64,000 bases of DNA, taken from Filosporella fistucella (lineage: Eukaryota > Ascomycota > Leotiomycetes > Helotiales). Location: positions 434,001 through 498,000 of the forward strand of contig JAQJZZ010000007.1 of the NCBI GenBank assembly GCA_030077755.1. Reading direction: 5' to 3'. The notes beneath the pieces were generated by a model, which worked only from the letters and a program-made list of their open reading frames with translations, made no database searches and was not told where the DNA came from. Shown here piece after piece: positions 46,580-59,505 of this stretch (within the stretch, counting starts at the first letter, position 1; each line of letters starts with the position of its first letter). Made by a program: the position numbers and the translations under genes.

Positions 46580-48774
46580 CTAATACACACGCTTGAAAGG
46601 AGGAACAGCCGCACACTCGGCCTCGTCGAGAGTGTGTCCAACAACAGCTCTGTATGAAAGGTCTGTCTTTCCGTGAGGCTTCTTCTGCCATGTCAAGCTG
46701 TGCTTCATCCATTCCTTGTCGTCTCTGTCTGGGTAATCTTCTCGGGCGTGTGCACCTCTAGATTCCTTTCTCGCAGCTGCGGCTTCAGCAGTTTGGACAC
46801 TTGCAAAGTCAATATAGTCTCAAAGTGCTAGTTTCAGGGGGTACTTACGCGCAAGTCAACAAATTTCTCAGCTCCAAGGTCTCAACCAAATCCGAGTTCC
46901 AGATCATGCTTCGGTCCTTGGTTCCAACATCTTTATACATTTGATCGACTTGGTTGATCTTCTTGACACCCTCGTCTAATGACTCTTGGGTTCTGAACAC
47001 ACTGACATCAGTTTGCATAGTCTTTTGCATAGCAAGTCTGATCTCGTGTGTGCTCTTTGGTCCATCAGCCGTTCGGATCTCATCGAGAACCTTGATAGAA
47101 TCGGCACCGGCATCGGCGCTGATCTCCTTGTGTGGCATGCCTGGCTTGAAGTTGTCACGAATAGTATGTGATACTGCACGACCGAAGACGATCAAATCGA
47201 GAAGAGAGTTGGCTCCAAGACGGTTGGCACCGTGGACGGAGACACAAGCAGCCTCACCACAAGCGAATAGACCTGGTACAACCTGGTCCTTACCTTCAGC
47301 ATCAACAGTAAGAACCTCACCAGTGTACTTCGTAGGGATACCTCCCATGTTGTAGTGGACAGTTGGGAGGACTGGAATAGGTTGCTTGGTGACATCAACA
47401 CCAGAGAAAATGGAAGCGGTCTCAGAGATACCTGGAAGACGCTCGTGGAGGACATCAGGTGGCAGATGGCTGAGCTGAAGGTAGATGTGATCCTTGTCGG
47501 GACCGACACCACGACCATCTCTAATTTCCATTGTCATGGATCGAGAGACAACGTCACGACTGGCCAAATCCTTGGCAGTTGGGGCATATCTCTCCATAAA
47601 CCTTTCACCCTCAGAGTTGAGGAGATATCCACCCTCACCACGAGCACCCTCAGTGATCAAGCATCCAGCTCCATAGATACCAGTAGGATGGAATTGGACG
47701 AATTCCAAATCTTGGTTGGGAAGACCGGCACGAGCGACCATAGCCATTCCGTCACCCGTGCAAGTATGTGCTGACGTACAACTGAAGTATGCACGTCCAT
47801 AACCACCAGTTGCCAGAACGGTGTTGTGTGCTCTGAAACGATGTAGTGTACCATCCTCTTGGTTGTAAGCCAAAACACCCTTACATTCGCCATCCTCCAT
47901 AATCAAATCGAGGGCAAAGTATTCGATGAAGTAGTTTGTGTTGTGTCTGAGGGATTGACCGTAAAGAGTGTGGAGTAGGGCGTGTCCGGTTCTGTCAGCA
48001 GCAGCACAACATCTGTATGCCTGTCCTCCCTTTCCAAACTTTTGTGATTGACCTCCAAATGCACGTTGATAGCTATAAATGTCAGCAGATCCTCCTGGAA
48101 TTTTCGCAGAAACATACATTTTGCCATCGTCCGTTCTCGAAAACGGACATCCGTAGTTCTCCAATTCGATGACAGATTGTGGTGCCTCTCTCGTCATGTA
48201 ATGAATAGCATCTTGGTCTCCCAGCCAATCTGAACCCTTTACAGTGTCATACATATGCCACCTCCAATCATCCTCGTGCATATTTCCCAGAGCAGCATTA
48301 ATACCTCCTTGGGCAGCTACCGTATGACTTCGAGTTGGAAATAGCTTAGATATACAAGCTGTATTGAATCCAGCCTCGGCAAGACCAAAAGCTGCTCGTA
48401 GACCAGCTCCTCCAGCACCAACAACAATTGCATCATACTCGTGATCCTGCCAATTATCAGATCCGTACTGTTCTCTCACTCCAATATACATACAACGACC
48501 GGGTATTTGTTGCTAACAAAAGGTGAAGCTTCCTTCGCTCGGAGGGGCGCGTGCGTAATTATTCGTGCTTTGAGGAGGAAGTTAGCTATCTAGTAGCAGA
48601 CATAAGGATATTAATAGCTGTATCAACATACCTGCAGGTCGTGTAGAAGAAAAGGCTCTAGTCTGGTTCCTCAATGCCTTCGAAAACTGCCACTTTTGAT
48701 TAGCAACATGATCAGATCATGTACGCCGAGGCAAACAAAACTCATACCGAAGGACCTGAAGTAAACCTCCGCAT
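46580..48774 (-). CDS. SDH1: Succinate dehydrogenase flavoprotein subunit, mitochondrial
   Basis: Exons 48774-48748, 48692-48632, 48567-48494, 48446-46849 and 46799-46580 give 659 aa. The FAD subunit of complex II oxidises succinate to fumarate in the matrix and feeds the TCA cycle and respiratory chain. The N terminus is a mitochondrial presequence ([26 protein letters not shown]). Seen: [10 protein letters not shown] for [20 protein letters not shown] with the His that carries covalent [57 protein letters not shown], and [18 protein letters not shown]. The C terminus is PPFKRVY. The tiny exon 1 (27 nt) and short exons 2 and 3 all fall within the presequence; intron 3 (47 bp) splits the sequence just before [10 protein letters not shown]. 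Confidence 0.97.
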
Positions 48775-50644
48775 CGCGATTGAAGACATAATTCAGATTA
48801 GTTGCCCAGACAAAAGAAGGAGAGGAGAGTGGGAAGAGAAGGTTGATATTTGAGGATTCGGAGGCAATTCTTCAATTATCTGTTTTGCTCGGGTCGGGTC
48901 AAACTGATGTCGTTGATCCAAATGCTCTAGCAATTGAGCGAATCAGAGCAGTGGTCATTCTTGCTGACAGCTTCCGATCTGTTTTCTGCCGAGGGGTGCC
49001 GGGAGCACGTGATATTGAATATACATCGGTACTTGGGATCGGAGGTAAGACGGAACGATGGAATGATGGACTCTACCTTCTACCTACCTCACAAGTTACA
49101 TGCCTAGGCACTGCTGCTATGAAGAAGTTCAACGCCTCTCCTCTCTTACTTTGATATAAGTAAAGAAATGGGAGGCAGAAAACTAGGGGGGTACTTTGAA
49201 CTTGTAGCTTTATGCCTACCTATTATTTGAGTTTACTCTCGCTTCGCTCCAATAACGGAGTAAGGGAAAGAATATGGCCATTTCGTCTGACTATCGTACG
49301 TTTGATTCCTGCAATTGCAACAAAGACAAGGACTTCCTTGATAGTTTTTCGACTAGAAATTCTTACTATCATAAATGTTTATCAAAAAGCCCTGAATTTC
49401 GAAAGCTGCATGAAGTGGAAATGGGATTGAACACAAAATTGGTTGATGATATCTCACGTGCGTCAACTCGATTATGTAAGCTCATGTTGCTGAAATCGTT
49501 CATTCCACCGTACATTTGTGTCCTATCCCTCTATCTTCCTCATCAAAGCTAACAAACATTTGCACTTCATCAATTCTGCGCCTCGTCTCTTTAACAGCCG
49601 TCACGCTGCTGTACTTATATATCTCTATATTTCACTACTCTAAATTTTCACTCTTTTCTTTCTCGGCATTTCGCGTGCTCCGGAAGATTGTCATCCAGCC
49701 CGTGTAGATCACGGTTTAAGCTTACAGACTCTGCCTCTGATACGACACCTACTTTGAGGCTTCGCCGCATATATCAATCTTCGTTTCTCTTATATCGCTT
49801 ATTCTCTCTCATTCTCCGGATGAAGCCGGTCAATAACGCTGTCAGAGTACCAGCCCAGTGCTGTCAGCTTATTTCGACTACTGGATTCTCCTCGAATCGG
49901 TTCGTTCACCACGATTTCATCCTCGTATGTCAGGTCTTGGGAGACCGTATGCGGATCGTGAAGCAGTTCATCCGAATATTGTGCATCTTTCGAGTGGAGA
50001 GGGCATGGTACCTGTACATGTGGGTGGTCTCCAAGGAGAGACCAAGAGATGTTCCGTTGCATGGCATCTACACCAGTCAGCACCCGCAATTGATATTCGA
50101 GCTCCTTGACTGGACCATCCACCGGTGATCCCCAAATCTGGCTGAGTATTCAACTCAAGACGATGTCACAGCAGAGTTGTTCCTGTGCCTGCTGACAGCC
50201 GAAGTCGACCAGGATCACCACCGGCAGAACGATTGCGCGAAAATGCGGAGTACCTCTACCGCAGAGCCTAAATTCCATGTATAGTGTTTTTAATCCTGTC
50301 AAGCTTCAACACATCACGCTGACCGGCAGCGCAACCCGTCAGGTATCCATATGGATCTCTTAAGACAAAACGGGTAATCTCGTTTCTTCCATAAACTTCA
50401 TCGCCCCTTGTTTCTTACCCCGGATATGCACTCTGTGCCTGTTCCCCGCATTGGTTTTCCACAAGGCCCCTTATGGAAAAATGTTTGAACTCCCTCCAAT
50501 GGCAAGGGGCAGTAATTTGCTCCCTTGATCCTTCGCTCAGCGAACCTGATATAAAGTCAAATATTCCCACCATGAAGGTCCAGTCCAGTCCAGTCCTCGA
50601 GGGTTCCTGTGCTGCTTTTCATACCAGTGTAGTTCGCTGTCAAG
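48775..50644. other. Intergenic, 1.9 kb, SDH1 and CDH promoters
   Basis: The SDH1 start is at one side and the CDH start at the other, so both promoters lie here. A TATAAAG at 50550-50556 is about 95 bp before the CDH start. Overlapping ORFs at 49688-50128 (+) and 49799-50122 (-) are not convincing genes. Confidence 0.5.
50550..50556 (+). promoter_or_regulatory. TATA box of the cellobiose dehydrogenase gene
   Basis: TATAAAG stands about 95 bp upstream of the ATG at 50645, a usual spacing for strongly induced fungal secreted-enzyme genes. Inferred from position. Confidence 0.5.
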
Positions 50645-53315
50645 ATGAAGACAACCAATATCCTTTCTGGTTTTTTGAGCGCTGCTCTATTATGTATGGC
50701 CCTCAATCATATTCAATTGCACCAATTGATCCTAACACTTTCTAGGTGCCCGAGGTGTATTGGCTCAGGATGATGTTGCGTCTCATGGCGTCTATACCGA
50801 ACCTAATACTGGCATCACGTTCTACACAAGTGTTGAAGCTGATGGCACGGTGACTGGTGGCGGATGGGGTTCGCATGTCTCAAAGGGAGGTTATACCTTT
50901 GGTATGGCATTGCCACCTGATGCATTGACTGTCGATCGATTCGAATACATTGGTTTGATTGTAAGTTGTTGAGATATTTTTCGACGTGATCTAGCTAATG
51001 GCATACAGGTTGGTTCAACTCCAGGTGGTGTAGGATGGTCCGGTGTCATTCACGGTAGCCCTGGAGCTTCTATGCCTAATCATCTTATGATTGTTGCTTG
51101 GCCCACTGGAAGTGGTGATCAGATTGCTACGTCTTTCCGCTACTCATCGTAAGCCAATTGGGAATCCATCATTGAATTAGCTAACACCTCCAAGCGGCTA
51201 TTTAGACCCAGTACCATACCAGGGATCCGCCAAACTTACACAAATCTTTTCAAGCGTCAACGCAACTCATTTCACTTTGGTCTACAGATGTCAGAACTGT
51301 TTGATGTTTGATGACCCATCCCAAACCGCGGGTAATGCATCCACCAAGTCCGGTTCCATCCAGGAGGGTTGGGCACAATGTCTGCTCCCAGTGGACGACC
51401 GAACCAACCCAGCATCAGGCTTCAAGCAACACGACAATGGCATGGGAATGTTCGCAGTTCCTGTTGCGTCCGCCACCCAGGCCTCGTACTCTCAATGGGC
51501 AACGATTACCAAGGCTGGACCTACTGCCACCGCTTCAGTAACTCCTACTGTTTCAATCTCAGCTATCCCAGTTCCTACCGGCACGAGCTACGATTACGTT
51601 GTGGTCGGTGGAGGAGCAGGAGGAATTCCAATGGCCGACAAACTTTCTCAAGCTGGTTACTCTGTGTTGCTCATTGAGAAGGGACCAGCATCATCTGCCA
51701 GATGGGGCGGAAGTAAGTATTTCGTCTCAACTCCTTTACAAAGCTGACAAACTTTAGCTATGCGACCCGAAAATGGATGGCTAGATGCATACAATTTGAC
51801 TTGGTTCGATATCCCAGGAGAATGCAACAGAATTTGGAACGGTGGAGCTGCTGGTGTTGCATGTACCGACACAGATCAAATGGCTGGCTGCATTCTCGGA
51901 GGTGGAACCGCTATCAACGCTGGTTTGTGGTGGAATGTAAGTCACTACCCTCAAATTTCGAGAATATGTCTGACATTGAATAGCCTCACCCGCTCGATTG
52001 GGATGTCAACTTCCCAGCAGGCTGGAAATCTGCCGACATGGCACCAGCAACCAAGCGAGTTTTCTCCAGAATCCCAGGTACCGATAGACCCAGTTTGGAT
52101 GGAAAGCGTTATGTTCAATCTGGGTTCGATGTTCTTCGACAAGGACTTGATGCGTCCGGATGGGAAGGCATTACCGCCAATGACCACCCTGCCCACAAGA
52201 ACCAGACATATGCCCACACTCCGTACATGTACATCCATGGTGAGAGAGGAGGCCCAATGGCAACATACCTCGTTTCTGCAAATGGCAGAAACAACTTCCA
52301 CATGTGGTTGAACACTAGCGTTGAGAGAATCAACCGTGTTGGAGGACATGCTGTCAGTCTTGATGTCGTCGCCACCAATAATGGAGGTCACGTCGGAACT
52401 CTCAACTTGACCAAGACTGTCGGTCGCGTTGTTCTTGCCGCTGGTGCTTTTGGAACTCCAAAGATCCTCTTCCGCAGTGGTATCGGTCCCACCGATCAAC
52501 TTCAAATTGTGAAGGACGCTGAAGGAGCTAAGATGATCAACAGTTCTTCGTGGATCAACCTCCCCGTGGGTTACAACTTGGACGATCACATGAACACTGA
52601 CACTGTGGTCTCGCATCCCAATGTTTCGTACTACGACTGGCCAGCTGCATGGCTCACACCCATCGAGGCCGATAAAGTCAGCTACCTGACGAAGCGTACT
52701 GGTCCATTGGCTCAAGCCGCACCAAACATCGGTCCTATGATGTGGGAAGAGATTACTGGTCCAGATGGTATTGTAAGACAAATGCAATGGACATCCCGTG
52801 TTGAAGGTTCAGGCGGAATTCCCAATGGCAACGCCATGACAATGTCTCTTTACCTTGGTCGTGGAAAGGTCTCTCGTGGACGTACTACCATCGGAAAGGG
52901 TCTTAACATGGTTGTCTCCCAGATTCCATATGGAGATGTTAATGATCTTGCTGCCGTCGCAACAGCTATCGACCACATGGTCGCAGTTATGAACAAGGTC
53001 CCAGGGCTAACCTTCAACTTGCCACCACCAGGCATGTCCGGAGCAGACTACTTGAAGACCCTCCCTCTTACTTATGACAATGTTGGTGCCCGTCGTGCCA
53101 ATCACTGGATGGGCACTGCCAAGATGGGTCTTGATAGCGGTCTTACGGGCGGTACTTCAGTCGTCGATACCAACACCAAGGTTTATGGCACAGACAATAT
53201 CTTCGTCGCAGATGCCTCAATCTTCCCTGGAATGGTCAGCACCAATCCTAGTGCTTTGATTGTCGTAGCTTCTGAGCGCGCTGCTGAGAAAATCTTGGCG
53301 CTGAAGAGGAAGTGA
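50645..53315 (+). CDS. cdh: Cellobiose dehydrogenase (AA3_1 with AA8 cytochrome), no CBM
   Basis: Exons 50645-50693, 50746-50960, 51009-51148, 51195-51712, 51758-51936 and 51984-53315 give 810 aa. Secreted flavocytochrome that oxidises cellobiose and passes electrons through its heme to lytic polysaccharide monooxygenases. Signal peptide MKTTNILSGFLSAALLCARGVLA, then the cytochrome domain (about residues 25-215) with the FGMALPPD Met and THFTLVYRCQNC His as likely heme ligands. A Thr/Pro-rich linker follows (PTATASVTPTVS), then the GMC oxidoreductase: GGGAGGIPMADKLS for FAD, GGGTAINAGLWWN, catalytic His in NHWMGTAKMG, and FVADASIFPGMVSTNPSALI with the Asn. It ends at ALKRK with no cellulose-binding module, as in class IIB enzymes. 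Full length for that class. Confidence 0.95.
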
Positions 53316-54110
53316 AGATCGTCGAAAAGAAAAGTCTCAACACTGCGTCTGCTCGGGTGAGTTTCTTCACAACGCCGAAGTTTCAAATGAGTAGTTGCTA
53401 ACGGCAGCAGTGTATTTACTCAAAAGCGAAGAGGGAAGGGTATCTTTTTGTAAATATGCCAGCTTACTTGGGGACTGAACAATCTTTTGTACATATCTTT
53501 CATTTCTAAGCATTTCAGCGAACATTTAACATATGTTACAATCATGTCATTCCAACTCGTTATCCCTACTTGCCACCATACCCATTCCCCACCTCCATCT
53601 CAAAGTCTCCCATTCCCATATTACCTATTTTTTTCCTGGTTTCGATGTTGTCCCAAAATCATCGAAACCACTCTCCCAAAAGGAGGCCCCCTGTTACCGC
53701 CGGAGTTTTTGCACCACCGGTTAAACACAGCACAAGCAAAGAGGCTATAACCACGCCACAACTAAATTGTTTAAGGGACCGGTATTTGCACCAACCAGAT
53801 TTATTAAGGTACAACCAATACGACATTAGCCAAGGATACGGAACGTACGGAGGTACATGTCCATGGGTGCGGGGCGGATCGTGGTTGGATTTCTCGTGCT
53901 GACTCTTTAGATGATGGTTCCGCGGCTTTGGGAGAAGTGTGGCTGATGAAAGAAGATTTTGCAAATGGGGTGGAGGACAGGATGTGGCGTTGCTTATTCA
54001 ATATGCTTGATTGATGGGAATAGGATAATTGGGATCTGGACTTTGTCCTACAGTATCAAGGTAACGCATGTATTGCCACTTAACTTTTTCCTATTGTCTT
54101 CACATGACGC

Positions 54111-54125
54111 CTCCGCGCGGCGGAG
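54111..54125. repeat. 15-bp GC-rich inverted repeat
   Basis: CTCCGC and GCGGAG arms are separated by GCG. The CGG-type half-sites could be a zinc-cluster factor site, but this is a guess. Confidence 0.5.
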
Positions 54126-55061
54126 TGCATCTCATCTATATTCTAGATGCAAGCTGCAGAGATCACATCAGATGAAGTCTCTCATCTATCCAAGCACCCA
54201 CCCAAATAGTAGGCAGTCATGTTGTGGTGCCGGAGTTCAAGCCTTGTACCAGACACGCGAATAGCCTTCATGCATTCAATCCTCGTTAGAGGATATTACA
54301 TTACTTAATCAATACTCCAAAAACACACCATCTACACATAATACATCTACCCCAGATTTTCCGGAGAGACGAGAGATCATAGTGCTGCATCAATAGCCTT
54401 GATAGCCTCCTTTCCCACCAGGTTATGACTGTGCCACTGGAACTGACTCAACAGCGGGAGATAGAGATCGGATGATCTGATGTATCTCGGATCGAGGACA
54501 CGGATAGCTGCAATGTAACGATGTGCAGTAAAGGAGGCACAGTCGGGTGGTGAGCTAGGGAGGGGGAGGCACAGTCTTCTGGATATTAGATCTTCCATAT
54601 ATTGAGCTGGAAAACGGGAATAGATTGTATACTATGTTACTTAGCCGTCGCTGGGATGTATGGATGGGATGTTATATGTGTTCCAGATGATAGGTACTAT
54701 ATAGGTTATTTTGGAAGGAAAGAGGCCCCACATCAGCGGATTCTTGGGAATGTTGTATACATCCATATAGTTCCCTCTTTTTGGGGTTTGTATAAGGAGC
54801 AAGAGAGTACCCCACATTTCCCAAAAGGAGAGGGTTTGGAAATTGCATATTAGGTGAGAGTCTGGGAGGCGATATTGGGACGGATCCAGGAATTTGGGGA
54901 GAATGGAATTGGGGGAACGTTTAGAGAGACTTACGGACGTAGGTTAATTGCACGTATGCTCGACGACTTACTTATGTTCTCATCCATCTCGCCTCCTTAC
55001 GCCTCAATTGTTCCAGTATAATACATAGTAGATTTCTTCCACCTCTACAACCCACTAAACC

Positions 55062-55270
55062 ACTTATCCTCCAAAATCATCTCTACCCCTCCATTTCCTT
55101 CCTCACTCCCCCTCCTCCCTCCTCTCTTCTATTCCTCTCTCTCCTCTCACCTACCTCCACTTTCACTATTTCCCTCACTATTTCCCTCAAACTCCCCATC
55201 TTCCCATACCTCAAACCCAACCCCTCACCTGACCCCTACAAATTTCCACACCTACAAACCTACAAACCTT
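55062..55270 (+). repeat. Pyrimidine-rich tract
   Basis: About 200 bases of almost pure C and T on the + strand, with Ca/Cct-type low-complexity units, ending with ACCTACAA repeats. Such tracts often precede transcription starts in filamentous fungi, yet no + strand gene follows here. Confidence 0.6.
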
Positions 55271-55323
55271 AAAAACGCACAGCGCGCCGGCCCGTCTTGA
55301 CGGCTTGCCGAGATATTTAGTAC

Positions 55324-55350
55324 GCTGTACTGTACTGTGCTGTACTGTAG
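55324..55350. repeat. CTGTA short tandem repeat
   Basis: Repeats of CTGTA with one CTGTG variant. Confidence 0.7.
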
Positions 55351-56399
55351 ATCGTCTCTTCACGAGAGCTACGGAATATTATTTGTGTGGGGAACGGTAG
55401 ATTTGTGGAGTTGTGCGGAAGGGGGTTTTCCGGGGGCGTGGTTTGGGTGTGGTTTTCCGTGTGGGGGTTGTATAGGGGGAGGGTGGAGGGGGAGGTAAGT
55501 AGAGTTGAGGGGGAGCTTTGGATATTAAGGGGTGGAATATGAAATAGCTTAAATGAATATTCTTTTTGCTTACAAATGAGATATCTTTGTAACAGGGCCA
55601 AATATTCTATATAGGATATACGTGCCTTTTTATAAGAGAAAAAAAAGAAGCTTGCCGAGTCGATTAGTGAGGTGACTAGATTTCTTATTCTTCGAAGGCA
55701 GGATATATAGAAACAATGGCGGAAGCGTGACGAGAAGAAATAAATATAATGTCCTCTTTTTTCCTGTTACTCGTAAATTAAGGATCTCTCCTCCCCTCTC
55801 TTGTATATTGCTTGTCATCTATATTAGACACCTAAAACCTCAGTAAATCAATATCATTTCTCAAGAAAGAAACTAAGTTGAAATGTTCCCTCCTGATTAA
55901 AAAAATGCAAGTTTGAGTTTACTGGCTTATAGTCGAACTTCTAGGCTTGGAATCAAGGGCTGACTTCGATGGATAGTAGGAGGATGATAATAATCTTCGT
56001 GATTCATAAATTCATCAGATTATTGTGATGGAAATTGTTCAAATCCATTTTGAAGAGGCGTTGAGAAGGAACTTAATGAATGGCGTGTAGGATATAGAAT
56101 CTTTTCCTTACCAGGTCACTAACGCACACTTCAATCCATTATCCTCTGCCAGTACTTCATTTAATAAAATCCAATATTTCGTACCAATATCTCGTACCAT
56201 ATCTTGAATGCGCACTATATAACATGAACAATTTGATTTTTTCTCGCTGCTCGTTGCTCATTAGTCTATCATCTCATCTCTTGATCTATAAACTGATTTT
56301 TGACTTATCGCCGTTTGCATGTACTTGCAAACGTGCACAAAAAACCGCCATTCTCTCCTTGTACAATGTTTCCATTTCCTCCAGCTTCAAAGTAATATT

Positions 56400-59300
56400 C
56401 TACTCAGCAAGTACCATCCTCAACATACTCAAGAAACTCTCTTTCAACTTATCCACCTCCGTCACAACCGGCTTGACCGGCTCCCCAGCCGTCCGCCTCA
56501 AATGATCCTGCTTCCTCGCTCTCCTCTTCCTCTCCGCCTCGATAGGATCCAACTCATCATCTTCCTCGTCCTCATCACTGCTATCTTCTTCATCATCTTC
56601 GTACCCCATGTCCTGTAGATCCATCTCATCGAGCCCGAAATCACTGCTCTTGAACGCGATTCCACCCGGTACAGCTTCGACAGCTGAAGCACCATTTCCT
56701 TCTGCAGCCATCTTTTGGCGTGTTTTATCTTGGTGCCATTTCTTGCGTGCTTCCTGCCAGGAGATCAGGGAATTGATTTCGTCGACTGCTTTTTGCTTGT
56801 CGAGTTGACCGACAGAGACGGCGCCGGAGAAGAGGGCGTTGATGTCTAGTTTTCCGGCTTTGGGTCCTTGACGGAGAAACTCGAGTATACCTTCAATCCA
56901 TCCCATGAGTTGGGTGAAGAGACCGTTATCGTGAGTGTGTACTTCGTGCACGAATTTGTAGAAATTGTGCTCGTGACGTTGGCAGAGGTCGATAAAGGCT
57001 TGAACTGTTTGATTAGGATCTGCGGATACGTCTTGTTCACGGCACTTTTCGACAACCTAATTATAATTAGCAATGCAATATCTTGCGATGGGACTACTTA
57101 CTTGTATCATGTCATCTATGAACACAGCAAAGTCTGTGACGCTGTTGTAAACATTCGCAGACTTATAAACGCGAACGAGTGGTTCGTAGAATATGGTAAA
57201 GAGATCGCGGAGAAGTTGAAGTGTGACAGGTTCCTCAATCATACTCAACATCATAGCCTTGTCCCGTTGTCTCGTGTAAAGTTTCAGTAGCTGCTTCAAT
57301 TGCGAGAACAATTCTGCACCTTGCTTCATCTCCTCGTCAACATTTTCAACAGCACTATTCCAAGCCACATATGCATTGAAGACTTTGCCGATTTGTGCCG
57401 AATTTAGACCTGGCTCAAAAAGGTCTGAGCGGAGTATAGCTACCACCAAATCTACCTGATCGTCCGCTGATTCGATTCTGATGGTCTCCTTGATATGTTC
57501 TTCGGACTCAGTGAATTGCTTCAGCTTATCACTCAGAACCTTGTCGTCAATCTTGTTGACCAGCGAATCAATTGATCTCTGGAAACTTCTGATACCATCA
57601 TTGAGAGTGAAAGCAAAGATCCGAGCCATTAGTGATTTCGCCCCGAATGGTTGGGCGAGGAATATATCTAGAACACTTGACATGACCGTGGCCGGATTTG
57701 CTACCCTGATGACGTTCTTCATGATGGTATATGGAATCATGGAATGGATTTTCTTGGCCTGCGCAAATAGCTCTGGAGAATTGTCTTCTGCCAAGAAAAG
57801 ATGGTATATAGTTGCAGCGACTTCAATTCGTAGCCACTCGGCAAACTTCTGGTATTGTATGCTCAAGTCTTGGATCGTGGACTTGTCCTTGATCTCCTTA
57901 AACAGCTTAGTCAAACCATTGCTTTCCACTATGTCTCGGCGAAATCTACAAAATTAGCATTTTCCACAAATCATAGAGATCAAACTCACTGTTCCATATA
58001 GACATCTAGTTCCGCAGCACGTTTCCTCGCGATCTCATAAAATTGCTTCTGCTCCTCAATTCTCTTCTCATCCATGGCCTTTCTCCTTGCAATATCTTCA
58101 ACATCAGCATCAGTAGGAGTAATTGGCTTCTCAGTCAAGAAATCCTGAATAGCTCTGGTCGAAGCAATCTGAGGATTAGAGAGAAGGGTTCGGAGGAAGG
58201 CTCTGAGTGAGATTCTTTGGTTCTCACGCCATAATAAAACGGTCTGAGTATATTTTAGCTTGTGTCTTCTTAAATGAGATTTCTTTAAATAGTAGCATAC
58301 ATCATCTTGTGCTGGAGTTAGTGGTCTTTGATCCATTGATGATCGCGGTGAAGATCTTCCAACAAGAGAAGTTGCCGAGAGGTTTCGGCGGTGCTCTTTA
58401 CAGGTGAGTTAACTTATCACCAGAACGAAGAGGCTGACTTACCTCGAGTCCCTCTGACCGAAAGTTTGTCCATAGACGACTGCACCTGTGGCATGGTTCC
58501 CATAGTCGAAACCGAAGATATCGAAGAAGCATCATCATCACCACCACCAGTAATCCCACTCAGAAGATTCGAAGCTGTGGAACTCTGCTTGTTCTTCCTC
58601 GGTAAAGGAGGAAGTACTTTCCCAGGTAATTCTCTCCTAAGTCTCTTGTGAAGCCTGCTGAAATCGCCATACCGTCTGCCAATGAAAAATTCTAACTCGT
58701 TCTTCCGCTTGACTCGAAGAATGAATTCCTGCTACCGTTAGTGATACTCATAGATCAGTGATATTTTGGCATACAGCATGTTTGTGATACCGAACATTTC
58801 TTTTCACGGAAACGGTCCTCACTCCAGCAACATTCACATCCCACCCATTAGTGTAATGTCCCTCTGGCAATGTCTGTAACACCCCATGATCAATAGCTCC
58901 AGCATCCACAACCTCTAATTCCGAAAACCGAATCCTTTCTTCATATCCAGATGCGGTCGGTACTCCAGAGACCATCATTAACTCTACTAGTTTCTGGCAT
59001 TTTATGCTCAATTTCTTGCGTTTTGTCTCTTCTAATCTATCTTCCGAGGACGAGATATGTTTATTCGCGAACGAGCTGAGGAACTACAGGGGATCAGTAT
59101 TTTTCCAACCAAAATTCCAAGATGCATCATCTCTAGAAAGCAACTCACCACTTGCAATTTATCCTGCCAGAACTCTTTCTCCTTCGCCTTATCCAGGAAC
59201 GGAAACTCGCGGACATGATGCACAAAAATATATCTCAGAATCGGCAGATCAGAATCCAGCGGTGATACCTCTCCGAAATCCGATTTGAAGGGAGCTCCGA

Positions 59301-59505
59301 AGCGCTGCAGAGCAGTAGGGGAGTTTAGCTCGGTGATCTCGAACTTGACTTGCTGAGATATCAATTCGCGCTTTAGATCTGCAATCTATCAGTTCTATTT
59401 CAAATTTACAAGCAGGAAAGAAGAAATACAATGCTCCTGTTTCCCCGTAAGCGCCTGCATCTGCCCTACTGGCTTGGGCGACACGGCAGATCCATTCTGA
59501 GCCAT
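56400..59505 (-). CDS. PX-domain protein (PXA/DUF3818 type, Lec1-like)
   Basis: Exons 59505-59430, 59378-59149, 59083-58775, 58728-58443, 58395-58301, 58243-57990, 57945-57102 and 57056-56400 give 916 aa. Fungal proteins of this type bind phosphoinositides with a PX domain; yeast YPR097W/Lec1 acts in lipid homeostasis, which is why I name it. The N-terminal helical part (LISQQVKFEITEL, LQRFGAPFKSDF) precedes the PX domain: EFILRVKRKNELEFFIGRRYGDFSRL, then LPGKVLPPLPRKNK. About 85 low-complexity residues interrupt it before the closing helix ENQRISLRAFLRTLL. A long helical domain follows (about residues 430-760), then an acidic EDDEEDSSDEDEEDDE patch and a basic stretch. The 57-bp intron 5 (58244-58300) is in frame and has no stop, so it may be retained. 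Confidence 0.88.

Larger units (their letters stand above)
53316..56399. other. 3.1-kb convergent intergenic region with simple repeats
   Basis: Lies between the 3' ends of CDH and the PX gene. No gene is supported. It contains a 15-bp palindrome (54111-54125), a long pyrimidine-rich tract (about 55062-55270), and a CTGTA repeat run (55324-55350). Confidence 0.5.

Noticed and set aside
54222..54250. tRNA-like GTTCAAGCC (B-box-like) sequence
   Set aside because: No A box and no pairing acceptor stem at the expected distance.
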